Shown: positions 1-8,907, counted from the first letter of the stretch. The stretch is 64,000 bases of DNA from Thiolapillus brandeum (GCF_000828615.1 NZ_AP012273.1:1240001-1304000), one strand, 5' to 3'. Translations and numbers: made by a program. The notes: a model not told the origin generated them from the letters alone.

Positions 1-876
1 ATCCGTGGCACTCTGCTTGCTTTTTGCCAGGGACCAGTTTGAAACTTCCGTTTTCCACCAGGCATCAAAGCTGCGCTTCTTCCACACCTGTCGAATCAAT
101 CGGATACGGGTGGGGCTTTTCTGCAAAACCTTTTCATAGACAAAAGTCGTGGGGGTTTCATGGAGTCCTGGGGTGCTTGAGGCCCGACTCAGGCGTGTGG
201 CCTCCCGCTGAAAACCGGTTTTATCCATTTCAATGAGCCCACCATGAAGGGTGTTCTCCTGGGCTGTCTGCTCTTTTTCGCCTGTCAGGGCCAATTCAAT
301 TATATGGCCTTTGAAATCTGCTGGATCCTGAAGCTGTTTTGCGGAAGCTTTTGCCGTCATGCGTAAATCACTATGTTCGTGAGCATCCCATTCATAGCGT
401 TCGCGCAGCAGGCGCTTGACCAGCAGAGGTCGGGCCAGGCATTCAGCAACTTTCAGCGGATCGTTGTCAAGGGCCTTGAACAGCTCCTGCAGCCGGTCCG
501 GGATCCTGCTGTTGCTGCCCATGCGGTTGATCTCTGACTGCAGCATACTTTGGGTAATTGCTATTCCATAGCGTCCCGCGAGAGCGGCTTCCAGGCGCAG
601 GTTGTCCTCAACCTGGGCACGTATCTGTGCTTCATCCATTACCTCCATGCGGGATGGTTTTGGCTGTGTATTCGATTCAGGCCATATACTGTGCGACCAG
701 CGAACATCCTCGATTCTGGATTGGCAGGAAACACGCTGTTCCAGTGTAAAGGTAGTGGTGTGAAACTGCCCGGCCGCTAACGGCCCTGAGCCGATCAGAA
801 TCAGCAAGCCAATCATCAACCAGCGCCAGCAACTCGCCGCCTGATTCTTTGTGGAGTCCGATGAAATGTAACGCAT
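1..876 (-). CDS. Exported SurA-N-like protein, 3' end cut by window edge
   Basis: An open frame of 292 codons runs leftward from an ATG at 876 to base 1 without a stop, so the C-terminus is missing. GAGGAAAG lies just upstream of the ATG as a good ribosome site. Residues 17-35 form a hydrophobic signal segment ending near LAAG, so export to the periplasm is expected. Residues about 80-160 (LRLEAALAGRYGIAITQSML, then ... LVKRLLRERYEWD) resemble the helical N-terminal domain of SurA-type peptidyl-prolyl isomerases and foldase lipoproteins, in which a helix-rich chaperone module precedes a parvulin domain. No parvulin domain is visible in the part present. The remainder is hydrophilic and rich in Lys, Gln and Thr. 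A periplasmic folding-helper role is an inference; the reading frame itself is well supported. Confidence 0.7.
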   Translation of the reverse strand, partial: MRYISSDSTKNQAASCWRWLMIGLLILIGSGPLAAGQFHTTTFTLEQRVSCQSRIEDVRWSHSIWPESNTQPKPSRMEVMDEAQIRAQVEDNLRLEAALAGRYGIAITQSMLQSEINRMGSNSRIPDRLQELFKALDNDPLKVAECLARPLLVKRLLRERYEWDAHEHSDLRMTAKASAKQLQDPADFKGHIIELALTGEKEQTAQENTLHGGLIEMDKTGFQREATRLSRASSTPGLHETPTTFVYEKVLQKSPTRIRLIRQVWKKRSFDAWWKTEVSNWSLAKSKQSATD

Positions 877-1205
877 ATTCTTTCCTCGTGGTCATGCCTG
901 GAAGCTAAAAAGCCCGCAGGAATCCAATATTTGATCGCAAAGATCCCATGGCGTGGGGCGCTTATCTATATATCGCACCAGACCCGAGGAAAGTGGGTCA
1001 GGAAAGTTGAATGACTTTGGAGGTTGCTGCTGACTACCGGCCCGGCAATACCGGATTTTTCCACCGGCACGAGGGTGGTGGTGTCCCTGTAGTCACCATG
1101 GTATCTACGGAAAACCTGGCACGAATCTGGACTGGCCGTGACGAGGGCATGCGGAGCCTGTAGAACGGCAAACTGGCACTCCTGGGGGGCGGAAAACCGC
1201 ACCCC
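877..1205. other. Intergenic region without a convincing gene
   Basis: These 330 bases separate the leftward exported-protein gene from the terminator of the leftward lipoprotein gene. Short open frames exist but have no recognisable product or good ribosome site. The stretch TATATATAG near 966-975, read leftward, could be part of the promoter of the gene starting at 876, but no convincing -35 element was found. Confidence 0.4.
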
Positions 1206-1232
1206 GAAAAAAAGCCCCCGTAAAGGGGGCTT
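1206..1232 (-). terminator. Rho-independent terminator of the lipoprotein pair
   Basis: Read leftward, AAGCCCCC, a 5-base loop and GGGGGCTT form a perfect 8-bp stem followed by a run of U residues. It lies 9 bases after the stop of the Gly/Tyr/Pro-rich lipoprotein gene and ends that transcript. Confidence 0.85.
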
Positions 1233-1241
1233 ACAGACGGA

Positions 1242-1655
1242 TCAGCGGCGCCGCCCGCCACCCCGGGGCATGGCGCGGGGTGTGCGCATGGGCTGGACCG
1301 AGGGTCGCGGTCGTCCGATGTTGCTGGGCGGCCTGGGTTTCGCCGGCTGGATGCTGGGACGTGTGGAAGGCTTGTTGATGGGCTGGATAGTTACCGGACC
1401 ATCCGGGCCGCCTGTGGGTGGCTTGGGCTTGTTCGGACGGTCAGGCCTGTCCGGGCGGTGATGATCGTCATCGTCGTCCCAGCAGCAGGGATAGGGATAG
1501 TAGCCCCAGCCGGGGCCGTAATAGGGGTAGCCGTACCCGTACCCGACACCGACGCTGGTGTAGCCGGTGCCGGAGCCATTCGAACTACAGCCGATGGAGA
1601 GCAGGGCAATGCCCGCCGTGGACAAGGCCAGTAGTCCTCTGATGCGCTTGTTCAT
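1242..1655 (-). CDS. Gly/Tyr/Pro-rich lipoprotein
   Basis: This 137-residue protein has a lipoprotein signal peptide with lipobox LLSIGC (Cys23), so it should be lipid-anchored in the cell envelope. The mature part is low complexity: a Gly/Tyr stretch (GVGYGYGYPYYGPGWGYYPY), an acidic run of five Asp followed by two His, then a Pro/Arg/Lys-rich tail ending in GGGRRR. The Asp/His run could bind metal and the tail is strongly basic, but no family is recognised. The start is supported by AAGGAGG upstream. The gene begins 2 bases after the stop of the VOC-type lipoprotein gene and a terminator follows, so the two form an operon. Function unknown. Confidence 0.8.
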   Translation of the reverse strand: MNKRIRGLLALSTAGIALLSIGCSSNGSGTGYTSVGVGYGYGYPYYGPGWGYYPYPCCWDDDDDHHRPDRPDRPNKPKPPTGGPDGPVTIQPINKPSTRPSIQPAKPRPPSNIGRPRPSVQPMRTPRAMPRGGGRRR

Positions 1656-1657
1656 GA

Positions 1658-2566
1658 TCAGTGCGCCTCCTTGTCGGATGGAAAGGTCCAGCGCTGCAGG
1701 ATCAGCAGTGAGCCGCTGTTGTCGGTGATGAGCGCCGTGTCCTCGCTGGCACCCTCCTGGCCGGGAGCCAGCAGCACGCTACCCCCCAGCTTGCGTACCT
1801 TGTCGAGCAGGCTGGCAGGGTCCTCCACTCTCACTGCGGGTACCCAGCGGCCGGCATAGGCCTTCTGTGCGATGGGGCGGATTCCGGCACGCCAGTGGCC
1901 TTCATTAAGGAGTATCATGTCTTCGTCACCCTGCAATGTATCTTCGTACTGGCCTACTTCCGTGTAAAAGCTCACGAGGGGGCCGGGTTCCAGCGTCCAG
2001 ACCTCGTTCCATAGCCAATCGCCGATACCGGGTTCGCGGTCCTTCGGGTCGCCGCCGTTGGCGTGGAGCAGCAGCAGTTGGGCTCCAGCAGGATCGCTGA
2101 TGAGCACGCCACGTCCACGTTCACCGAGTGACATGGGCCCATTGATGATCGTTCCACCCTTGGCCTTCACCGTTTCGGCAGCGCGGTCCACGTCCTCCAC
2201 CGACATGAAGGCGAGCCACTGGCCCGACACGGGCCGGGCCTTGCCGGGCTCGGGGCGTATGGTAAGGATGCCGCCGATCAGCTGGTCGCCGTTGTAGACC
2301 TGGATGTATTCGCCGCTGTTGCGGAAGGACCAGCCGAGCAGTTCACCGTAGAAGGTCTGGCTCTTGACTTCATCCGTTGTGAGCAGGTCGTGCCAGACGA
2401 ACTTGCCGGGGTGGTACTCGCCGGTGGCCTTGTCGGTGATCTGCGGCAGCGAGAACTCCTCGCCGGTTCCTCCTGCTTCCTTGAGCGAGGAGCAGCCGCC
2501 GATGAGCAGTGAGGCCAGCAGGATAAATCCGGCGGCGGGCCGGTAACCGGTGCGTCTGAATAGCAT
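1658..2566 (-). CDS. Lipoprotein with two VOC (glyoxalase-fold) domains
   Basis: The start is placed at the ATG at 2566 because AGAGGA lies 8 bases before it and because it gives a normal lipoprotein signal ending in LLIGGC. An in-frame ATG at 2599 would add 11 hydrophilic residues. The 302-residue product has two tandem vicinal-oxygen-chelate repeats. The first begins FVWHDLLTTD and continues to the ISDPAGAQLLLL strand; the second begins WLWNEVWTLE and ends ITDNSGSLLILQ. This layout is that of CFP-30-like and glyoxalase/bleomycin-resistance proteins, which are normally cytosolic, so a lipid-anchored version is unusual. Not all the usual metal ligands are evident. It heads an operon with the Gly/Tyr-rich lipoprotein. 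Substrate unknown. Confidence 0.8.
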   Translation of the reverse strand: MLFRRTGYRPAAGFILLASLLIGGCSSLKEAGGTGEEFSLPQITDKATGEYHPGKFVWHDLLTTDEVKSQTFYGELLGWSFRNSGEYIQVYNGDQLIGGILTIRPEPGKARPVSGQWLAFMSVEDVDRAAETVKAKGGTIINGPMSLGERGRGVLISDPAGAQLLLLHANGGDPKDREPGIGDWLWNEVWTLEPGPLVSFYTEVGQYEDTLQGDEDMILLNEGHWRAGIRPIAQKAYAGRWVPAVRVEDPASLLDKVRKLGGSVLLAPGQEGASEDTALITDNSGSLLILQRWTFPSDKEAH

Positions 2567-2646
2567 GTTCGGGGTGTCCTCTGTCTGTGTCCGGAGCATA
2601 AGTACAATAATACCACATCCTTTCAGAATTTAAGGGTGGGAGGCCT

Positions 2647-3358
2647 TCAGGAGGCGTCCTTGTTACCGTCTTTCAATTTTCCAGCCGTGTTCTCGCGGAT
2701 CCCGATGCTCACCAGGGTGGCCACCACGATGGCCATGTAGAAGAGACCGGCGATGGCTTCCATGCAGGCGAAGAACCGGGCCAGCTGACTGACCGGGAGT
2801 ATGTCGCCATAGCCCAGGGGGGTGAGGGTAACGAAGCTGTAATAAGCCATAGAGGGAAAGGATTTTCGTCAGCTCGTGAACCTGGTTCCGCGGAAGGCTT
2901 CGGGGTCGAATGTGAGGAGCACTAGACAGATCAGGGCCCAGATCAGCTAAAGGGCACCGTTAATAATTCATGTCTGGCATCTCTGCGCTTGAGAAACCCA
3001 ATAACTTCGTTGAATATCTTACCAATAGCTGCTGCAAGGTGAATCGCACTTGTACGAAAGATGGTGCCCTGGGGCATTTACAGTCATCGAAGCATGCGGC
3101 AATCTTCTCATCGAAATGGTCGATATGACCTCGCAGCAAAGCCAGCTGGAGCACCAGGGCCACCACCATCAACTGATTGGGTTCGATGACTTCCCGCCAG
3201 GGCGCCGGGATTACGTAGATGCCGCCGGGCAGGAAGGACGAACTGACCAGGGATGAAAGGACGGGCAGGGGATCTTGCCCTGAGGGGTTCGTGTGGCGAA
3301 TGGGCGGAAAATACCTTAGACTAATAGGGAAATAAGCCCCAATCAGCAGGGAAAGCAC
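2647..3358 (-). pseudogene. Decayed ion channel gene (Ion_trans_2 type)
   Basis: Read leftward, the last 67 codons (from 2850) encode SFVTLTPLGYGDI, the potassium-channel selectivity filter, followed by a pore-lining helix (FYMAIVVATLVSIGI). Upstream in the same frame a hydrophobic segment WALICLVLLTFDPEAF is recognisable, but the frame is broken by TGA near 2870 and TAG near 2950. A further segment (2960-3358) keeps membrane-like residues such as NQLMVVALVLQLALL in another frame. The gene therefore seems to have lost function through several stops and at least one frameshift. The 5' limit is uncertain. Confidence 0.6.
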
Positions 3359-3500
3359 TGAAGATGACCGGATCCAGCGGCCAACACAGCGGTAAGGAAG
3401 CCCTCAACCCGGTTCAAAGGCCAGTGGTCAAAGCCGCCGGTACAATACAATCCCCGTTATAGAGACAGTACCAACCTGATGGGTGGCATAGTCCAATAGA

Positions 3501-3535
3501 CATTTATCTGCCATGCTGCGCACAGCAGATAAATG
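3501..3535. repeat. Perfect 11-bp inverted repeat
   Basis: CATTTATCTGC and GCAGATAAATG are separated by 13 bases and can form a hairpin. It lies between the decayed channel gene and the AT-rich methyltransferase, near where base composition changes. There is no U tract, so it is not a standard terminator; it may be a remnant of the acquired segment. Confidence 0.5.
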
Positions 3536-3610
3536 CTTAGGTGTTGGCTGTCTGCGACGCAAAAACAACTACCACAATCATCAAATTAACCCTTGTGCTA
3601 TGGTTGAAAG

Positions 3611-4318
3611 ATGGATACTTATTCACAAGCATTACAAAACTACTACGATGAAAAAGAGCCTTTTAACTATGAAATAGTTAGAGATGATGGATATTCCTCT
3701 GTTGTTCCGCTCTCTATATTTTTTGAGGATTCAGGTTTCTCAAACATTGAATTACTTGCTTTGGATAGATGCAAAGGAAAAGTACTGGATGTTGGAGCTG
3801 GTGCAGGGCGACATTCGTTAGAGCTACAGCGAAGAAAAGTTAATGTTACGGCAATTGATATTTCATATAATGCAGTAGGTATTATGGCGAGCAGAGGTGT
3901 TGAAAAAGTAATTCACTCCGATATTATGGATTTATCAGATGTGAAATATGATATTTTATTAATGCTTATGAATGGCATAGGTATGGTAGGGAATCCTGAA
4001 AGGCTTGATGCATTTTTAAAAAAGTCAAAACTGTTATTGTCAAAAAATGGAATTATCATTTTTGATTCTGTAGATGTTTTGAAAACTGATAATCAGAAAC
4101 ATATAAGTTACCGAGAGAAAAATATACAAAATGGGAGGCTTCCTGGTCAGCAAAAGCTTAGAATAAATTATGCTGGTATTGCTGGAGAATGGTTTAACTG
4201 GTTACATATAAGTTTCAACGAAGCATCTCAATTTGCAAAGAAACATGGCTTTGTAACCGAGCTTGTGAACATGCAGGAAAATGGGCAGTATATTGCAACA
4301 TTGCAAATAAAAAGCTAA
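3611..4318 (+). CDS. Class I SAM-dependent methyltransferase, AT-rich
   Basis: This 235-residue protein has the class I methyltransferase motif I VLDVGAGAGRHSLEL at residues 58-72 and an acidic residue at the end of the next strand (AIDIS, Asp83) that would bind the ribose of S-adenosylmethionine. The region around 115-126 (LLMLMNGIGMVG) replaces the usual motif after strand 4. The substrate cannot be told. The gene is conspicuously AT-rich, with AAA, TTA and ATA codons that the neighbouring GC-rich genes avoid, and it has no co-directional partner. Acquisition by horizontal transfer is therefore likely. Confidence 0.85.
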   Translation: MDTYSQALQNYYDEKEPFNYEIVRDDGYSSVVPLSIFFEDSGFSNIELLALDRCKGKVLDVGAGAGRHSLELQRRKVNVTAIDISYNAVGIMASRGVEKVIHSDIMDLSDVKYDILLMLMNGIGMVGNPERLDAFLKKSKLLLSKNGIIIFDSVDVLKTDNQKHISYREKNIQNGRLPGQQKLRINYAGIAGEWFNWLHISFNEASQFAKKHGFVTELVNMQENGQYIATLQIKS

Positions 4319-4450
4319 TACACGCACGCCCTGAGGTAGTCCGTCAGGAAAAAAACGAACAACTCGCTACTTGGTTCTAAGAAACCTCTGATCGAGTCGT
4401 ATTTCATACGCTGTAATCCTCCCCATTGGGGATGCTCCCGTCATGCCGAT

Positions 4451-7075
4451 TCATTCCAATCGCTCCAGCAGGGCCGTGACCAGTCGCTCCTGGGAAGCAG
4501 GATCTTCCAGAGCCCGGCCCTGGGTGTCGGTGAGAGTGAAGACATCATCGGCCAGTGCGCCCATGGTGGTGACCTTGGCGCTGAACAGGCGAAGGTTCTG
4601 TTCCGCGAGCACCCAGGCAATGAGGGATAGCAGGCCCGGGCGATCCATGCTTTTGATGTGCAGCAGCGTATGACGGTTCACCTCGTCCTGGGTGATGCTG
4701 ATTTCGCTCTTGCTGGTGAATTGTTGCAGGCGCCGGGGTAGGGGGCGTGTCTTGGGGCTGTGGGACGGGGTTTCTCCCAGTCTTGCTTCCAGGACTTGCT
4801 GGATGTCTTCCGCGCGATCCGGGGCAATATGGCTGCCATCCACTTCCAGGACAAAGAAGCTGTTGAGCGCTACGCCGCCATCGGTGGTTCTGATGCGCGC
4901 CTCCAGGATGTTCAGATGCAGTTGATCCATAAGGGCCGTGCATTGGGCAAACTGGTTTTTGCGATCCTTCTGGATGATGAAAATCTCGTCGCAACCCCGG
5001 GGAATGGATTTGCGCAGGGCAACCCTGGGGGTTTCGAAGTCGTCTGTGGACAGGACTAATCCGCCGTGCCAGGCAATCTCCTCAGGATCATGCTGCAGGA
5101 AGTATTCCAGGGACAATTCGCTCCACAACTGGTTGATACTTTCCAGGTTGAATCCCTGGGCTGCCAGCAGGCGGCGGGCTTCGGTCTGCTTGGACTGGAT
5201 GAGCTCGTCCTGTCCCATGGGCGACTGCAGGCCGCGCAGCAGGGCCTGACGGGTGCTGTAGTAGAGGCGGTTCAGCAGGGAGGATTTCCAGGATGTCCAG
5301 CGCTTGGGGTTGGTGGCGCGGATGTCGGCCACGGTGAGCAGATACAGATAATCAAGGCGTGAACGGTCGCCCACTTCTGCGGCGAACTCCTGCACTACCA
5401 GGGGATCTTCGATGTCTTTGTGTTGGGCAGTCATGGACATGAGCAGGTGTTTGCTCACCAGCCAGGCCACCAGGCTGGCATCATAGTCCGACAGGTCATG
5501 CAGGATGCAGAATTCCCGGGCATCCACGGCTCCTAGCAGGGCGTGATCACCGCCACGGCCCTTGGCGATATCGTGAAACAGACCGGCGATGTACAAGAGC
5601 TCGGGCTTTACCAGCTTCTGGAATACCTGAGAGCACAGTGGGAATTCATGCTCAAATTCCGGCACGGAAAAACGCCGCAGGTTGCGCAGCAGCATAAGAG
5701 TGTGCTCGTCCACGGTATAGACGTGGAACAGGTCGAATTGCATGCGTCCGGTAATATTGGCGAAAGCGGGAATATAGGCGGCCAGCACGCCATAGCGGTG
5801 CATGCGCCGCAATACATGGGTGATGCCTGTGGGCTGGCGCAGAATCTCTAGGAACAGGCTGCGGGCGCGGATGTCCTTGCGGTAGCGGTCATCGATGAGG
5901 TGCAGGTGGGCGCGGATCAGGCGAATGGTGCTGGCACGCACGCCTTCCAGCTCGGGGTGTTCCTGAAGGATCAGAAAGAGCTCCAGGATGGCAATGGGAT
6001 AGCGGGCAAAGATGGCATTGTTGCTCACCTCCAGGTAGCCATTGTAGGATTGAAACCGGTTGTTGATCCTGGCCGTGTCGCAGGGCTGGTTCTCATAGAG
6101 TATGGCTTCCTGAAACAATTGCAGAAGCATTTCGTTGAGGCGGTTCAGCTCCATCACCGTGCGGTAGTAATCCTGCATGAACTGTTCCACGGCCAGGTTG
6201 CTGTCCTCATCGGAATAACCGAATTGGTGGGCAATGGCACGCTGGTGTTCGAACAGCAGCCGATCTTCGTGCCGCCCGGTAAGGATGTGCAGGGCGAAGC
6301 GGATTTTCCACAGGTGTTTCTGACCCGACTTCAGGGCCTGGTACTCCGCATCCGTGAGAAAACCCTGATGCAGCAGTTCGGACAGGCGTTCCGCGTGGAA
6401 GTGGCGTTTTACCACCCAGCCAATCATCTGGATATCGCGCAGGCCTCCGGGATTGGACTTGATGTTGGGTTCCAGGTTGTAGGCGGTGTCGCCAAAGCGG
6501 GCGTGGCGGGCTTTCTGCTCCTCGCATTTTGCGGAGAAGAACTCGTCGCTGGGCCAGATGCGGTCGGATCCGGTGGCTTCACGCATTTGCAGAAACAGGC
6601 TTTCCTCTCCGACCAGAAAGCGGGATTCCATAAGATTGGTGACGATGGTCACATCACCCAGGGCGGCTTCCACGCATTGTTTCAGGGTGCGCACGCTGTG
6701 GCCGATCTCCAGGCCGATATCCCAGAGAAAGGTCACCAGTCGTTCCAGTTTTTCGGCAGCCTCATCTTCGGGGGGGTTTTCCACCAGAATCAGTACGTCC
6801 ACGTCTGAGGCGGGATGCAGCTCTCCCCGCCCATAGCCGCCTACGGCCACCAGGGCAGCCGCTTCGCCCTCCCTGAAGAACTGCCGCCAGACGCGGATCA
6901 GGATCTGGTCGATGAAGTGGGAGCGGGCATGCACCAGTTCCTCCACGTCGTCGCCAGCGGCGAAGCGTTCCGCCAGGTGCGCTTTGCTGGCCTTGATGGT
7001 CCGGCGAAAGTCTTCCAGGGGAGCCCGGGATGTGGTCAGTTGCGCGTCCAGACCCGGAAGCAGGGAAAGGGGCAT
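4451..7075 (-). CDS. glnD: Bifunctional PII uridylyltransferase/uridylyl-removing enzyme
   Basis: GlnD senses glutamine and adds UMP to, or removes it from, PII proteins (GlnB/GlnK), controlling glutamine synthetase and nitrogen genes. The start is set at the ATG at 7075, giving 874 residues, close to the usual 860-900; a longer frame back to 7174 would lie inside map. The nucleotidyltransferase motif GGYGRGELHPASDVD is at residues 79-93. The HD domain (AGLFHDIAKGRGGDHALLG) lies near residue 500. Two ACT domains occupy about the last 180 residues (for example LLHIKSMDRPGLLSLIAWVL). The gene starts one base after the map stop, so the two are co-transcribed, as in other Gammaproteobacteria. Confidence 0.97.
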   Translation of the reverse strand: MPLSLLPGLDAQLTTSRAPLEDFRRTIKASKAHLAERFAAGDDVEELVHARSHFIDQILIRVWRQFFREGEAAALVAVGGYGRGELHPASDVDVLILVENPPEDEAAEKLERLVTFLWDIGLEIGHSVRTLKQCVEAALGDVTIVTNLMESRFLVGEESLFLQMREATGSDRIWPSDEFFSAKCEEQKARHARFGDTAYNLEPNIKSNPGGLRDIQMIGWVVKRHFHAERLSELLHQGFLTDAEYQALKSGQKHLWKIRFALHILTGRHEDRLLFEHQRAIAHQFGYSDEDSNLAVEQFMQDYYRTVMELNRLNEMLLQLFQEAILYENQPCDTARINNRFQSYNGYLEVSNNAIFARYPIAILELFLILQEHPELEGVRASTIRLIRAHLHLIDDRYRKDIRARSLFLEILRQPTGITHVLRRMHRYGVLAAYIPAFANITGRMQFDLFHVYTVDEHTLMLLRNLRRFSVPEFEHEFPLCSQVFQKLVKPELLYIAGLFHDIAKGRGGDHALLGAVDAREFCILHDLSDYDASLVAWLVSKHLLMSMTAQHKDIEDPLVVQEFAAEVGDRSRLDYLYLLTVADIRATNPKRWTSWKSSLLNRLYYSTRQALLRGLQSPMGQDELIQSKQTEARRLLAAQGFNLESINQLWSELSLEYFLQHDPEEIAWHGGLVLSTDDFETPRVALRKSIPRGCDEIFIIQKDRKNQFAQCTALMDQLHLNILEARIRTTDGGVALNSFFVLEVDGSHIAPDRAEDIQQVLEARLGETPSHSPKTRPLPRRLQQFTSKSEISITQDEVNRHTLLHIKSMDRPGLLSLIAWVLAEQNLRLFSAKVTTMGALADDVFTLTDTQGRALEDPASQERLVTALLERLE

Positions 7076-7076
7076 G

Positions 7077-7847
7077 TCAGTGCGTCTGCTCTTCCTTGCG
7101 CAGGGTGAGCACTTCGTAGCCATTCCCGGTGACCAGAATGGTGTGCTCCCACTGGGCGGACAACTTGCGGTCACGGGTGACCACGGTCCAGCCGTCTCCG
7201 AGTTGTTTCACGTCTTTCCTGCCCGCATTGACCATGGGCTCTATGGTAAAGATCATGCCTGCCTGAATCTCTGCGCCGCTGCCTTTCCTGCCGAAATGCA
7301 ATACCTGGGGTTCTTCGTGGAAGCCCTTGCCGATACCGTGACCACAGTATTCACGCACCACGGAGTAGTGATTGGATTCGACGAAGCGTTGAATGGCATG
7401 GCCGATATCGCCAAAATGCGCCCCGGGGCGCACTACTTCGATGCCTTTCCACATGGCCTGTTGGGTGATGTCGCACAGGCGTTTGGCCAGAACGCCGGGC
7501 TTGCCGACGCAGAACATCTTGCTGGTGTCGCCATGCCAGCCATCCTTGATGACGGTGATATCGATATTGATGATATCGCCGTTCTTGAGCACCTTGTCCC
7601 CGGGAATGCCGTGGCAGACCTGGTGGTTTACCGAGGTGCAGATGGATTTCGGGAAACCGTGGTAATTGAGAGGGGCGGGGATGGCCTGTTGCTCGTTGAC
7701 GATATAGTCATGGCAGATGCGATCCAGCTCATCCGTGCTGATGCCGGGCTGAACATGGGGTTCGATCATTTCCAGCACTTCTGCCGCCAGGCGTCCCGCA
7801 ATACGCATTTTTTCGATTTCTTCGGGAGTTTTTATGATGATGGCCAT
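7077..7847 (-). CDS. map: Methionine aminopeptidase, type I
   Basis: Map removes the N-terminal methionine from nascent proteins in the cytosol. The start at 7847 (MAIIIKTPEEIEKMR) gives 256 residues, near the E. coli enzyme; the longer open frame to 7946 runs through the promoter region. The metal ligands are visible as Asp96, Asp107, His170, Glu203 and Glu234, with His79 as the substrate-binding histidine, all in standard spacing (GDTS, CGHGIG, TIEPM, QWEHT). The gene is divergent from rpsB and is followed one base later by glnD. Confidence 0.97.
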   Translation of the reverse strand: MAIIIKTPEEIEKMRIAGRLAAEVLEMIEPHVQPGISTDELDRICHDYIVNEQQAIPAPLNYHGFPKSICTSVNHQVCHGIPGDKVLKNGDIINIDITVIKDGWHGDTSKMFCVGKPGVLAKRLCDITQQAMWKGIEVVRPGAHFGDIGHAIQRFVESNHYSVVREYCGHGIGKGFHEEPQVLHFGRKGSGAEIQAGMIFTIEPMVNAGRKDVKQLGDGWTVVTRDRKLSAQWEHTILVTGNGYEVLTLRKEEQTH

Positions 7848-7890
7848 GGGGTACCTGAGTGGGGGTGATTCCGGAAAAAACCGCCCGGTA

Positions 7891-7919
7891 TTGTTGAAAT
7901 GAGCCGAGTATGGTATAAA
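7891..7919 (+). promoter_or_regulatory. Sigma-70 promoter of rpsB-tsf
   Basis: TTGTTG (7891-7896), a 17-base spacer and TATAAA (7914-7919) give a strong rightward promoter about 140 bases upstream of rpsB. The leader could hold the S2 autoregulatory structure known for rpsB in Gammaproteobacteria. On the other strand TTGCCG (7932-7937), 17 bases and TACCAT (7909-7914) could be the overlapping divergent promoter of map-glnD. Confidence 0.65.
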
Positions 7920-8058
7920 ACGCGCCGCCAAACGGCAAATACACACGCAATCCCGGTATAACGCACGCTATGGGTGTTGCCTTGATTCTACCGAATCGGG
8001 GTGATTGGTGTGCCAGAGATTGCGGAGGCTTAACCCTTACAATTTGATAGGTATAGAC

Positions 8059-8802
8059 ATGAGTAATGTATCCATGCGCCAGATGCTGGAAGCAGGCGTG
8101 CACTTTGGTCATCAGACCCGCTACTGGAACCCGAAGATGGCTCCTTACATCTTTGGCCAGCGTAACAAGATCCACATCATCAACCTGGAAAAGACCCTTC
8201 CACTGTTCAACGATGCCATGAATTTCATTGGCAAGCTGGCCTCCAACGGCGGCCGGATACTGTTCGTGGGCACCAAGCGTGCTGCCAGCAACGTGATCAA
8301 GGAAGAAGCCGAACGCTGCGGCATGCCTTACGTCAACCATCGCTGGTTGGGCGGCATGCTCACCAACTACAAGACCATCAAGCTGTCCATCAACAAGCTC
8401 AAGGAACTGGAAGCCATGGCGGCCGATGGTTCCCTGGAGCAGAAATTCAATAAGAAAGAGGCCTTGGGCCTCAAGCGTCAGCAGGAAAAGCTGGAGCGCA
8501 GTGTGGGCGGCATCAAGAACATGCGCGGCATCCCTGATGCCATGTTTGTTGTGGACACCGGCCATGAAGATATCGCCGTTGCCGAAGCGCGTAAGCTGGG
8601 CATCCCGGTTATCGGCGTGGTGGACACCAACAATGACCCTGATCTGGTGGATTATGTTATCCCCGGCAACGATGACGCCATCCGCGCCATCCAGCTGTAC
8701 GTACAGGGCGCCTCTGCGGCGATCCTGGAAGGACGTGCGGTTGCAGCCCAGGCCGTAGTGGCCGAAGAGGCGCCCAAGGAAGAAGCCGCTTCCGAGGGCT
8801 GA
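8059..8802 (+). CDS. rpsB: 30S ribosomal protein S2
   Basis: S2 is a 30S subunit protein, here 247 residues. The start at the ATG at 8059 gives the conserved beginning [20 protein letters not shown]; the frame is open further upstream but without homology. Signature stretches include [28 protein letters not shown] and [20 protein letters not shown]. The C-terminus has the usual acidic, Ala-rich tail. It is followed by an attenuator-like hairpin and tsf, the standard rpsB-tsf operon. Confidence 0.98.
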   Translation: MSNVSMRQMLEAGVHFGHQTRYWNPKMAPYIFGQRNKIHIINLEKTLPLFNDAMNFIGKLASNGGRILFVGTKRAASNVIKEEAERCGMPYVNHRWLGGMLTNYKTIKLSINKLKELEAMAADGSLEQKFNKKEALGLKRQQEKLERSVGGIKNMRGIPDAMFVVDTGHEDIAVAEARKLGIPVIGVVDTNNDPDLVDYVIPGNDDAIRAIQLYVQGASAAILEGRAVAAQAVVAEEAPKEEAASEG

Positions 8803-8821
8803 TCCCGGATCACTGAGAATT

Positions 8822-8862
8822 CCCCTGTCCGGCACATGCGGGGCAGGGGTGTTGTATTTTTT
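8822..8862 (+). terminator. Attenuator/terminator between rpsB and tsf
   Basis: CCCCTGTCC and GGGGCAGGGG flank a short loop and are followed by TGTTGTATTTTTT. A partial rho-independent terminator here would lower tsf relative to rpsB expression, as known for this operon in enteric bacteria. Confidence 0.7.
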
Positions 8863-8907
8863 GGCAAACGCTATCCGTTTGCATGAGACACACAAGCGAG
8901 GAACACC

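Noticed and set aside
966-1261. Two short leftward open frames
   Set aside because: No ribosome site and no recognisable motif; one overlaps the terminator of the lipoprotein gene.
3340-4450. Integron cassette around the AT-rich methyltransferase
   Set aside because: No attC-like site with GTTRRRY core ends was found after the gene; the hairpin at 3501-3535 is upstream and lacks the core sites.
5900-6808. Long rightward open frames within glnD, and similar long frames opposite dnaE, cdsA and tsf
   Set aside because: They are antisense shadows of well-supported genes in a GC-rich genome.
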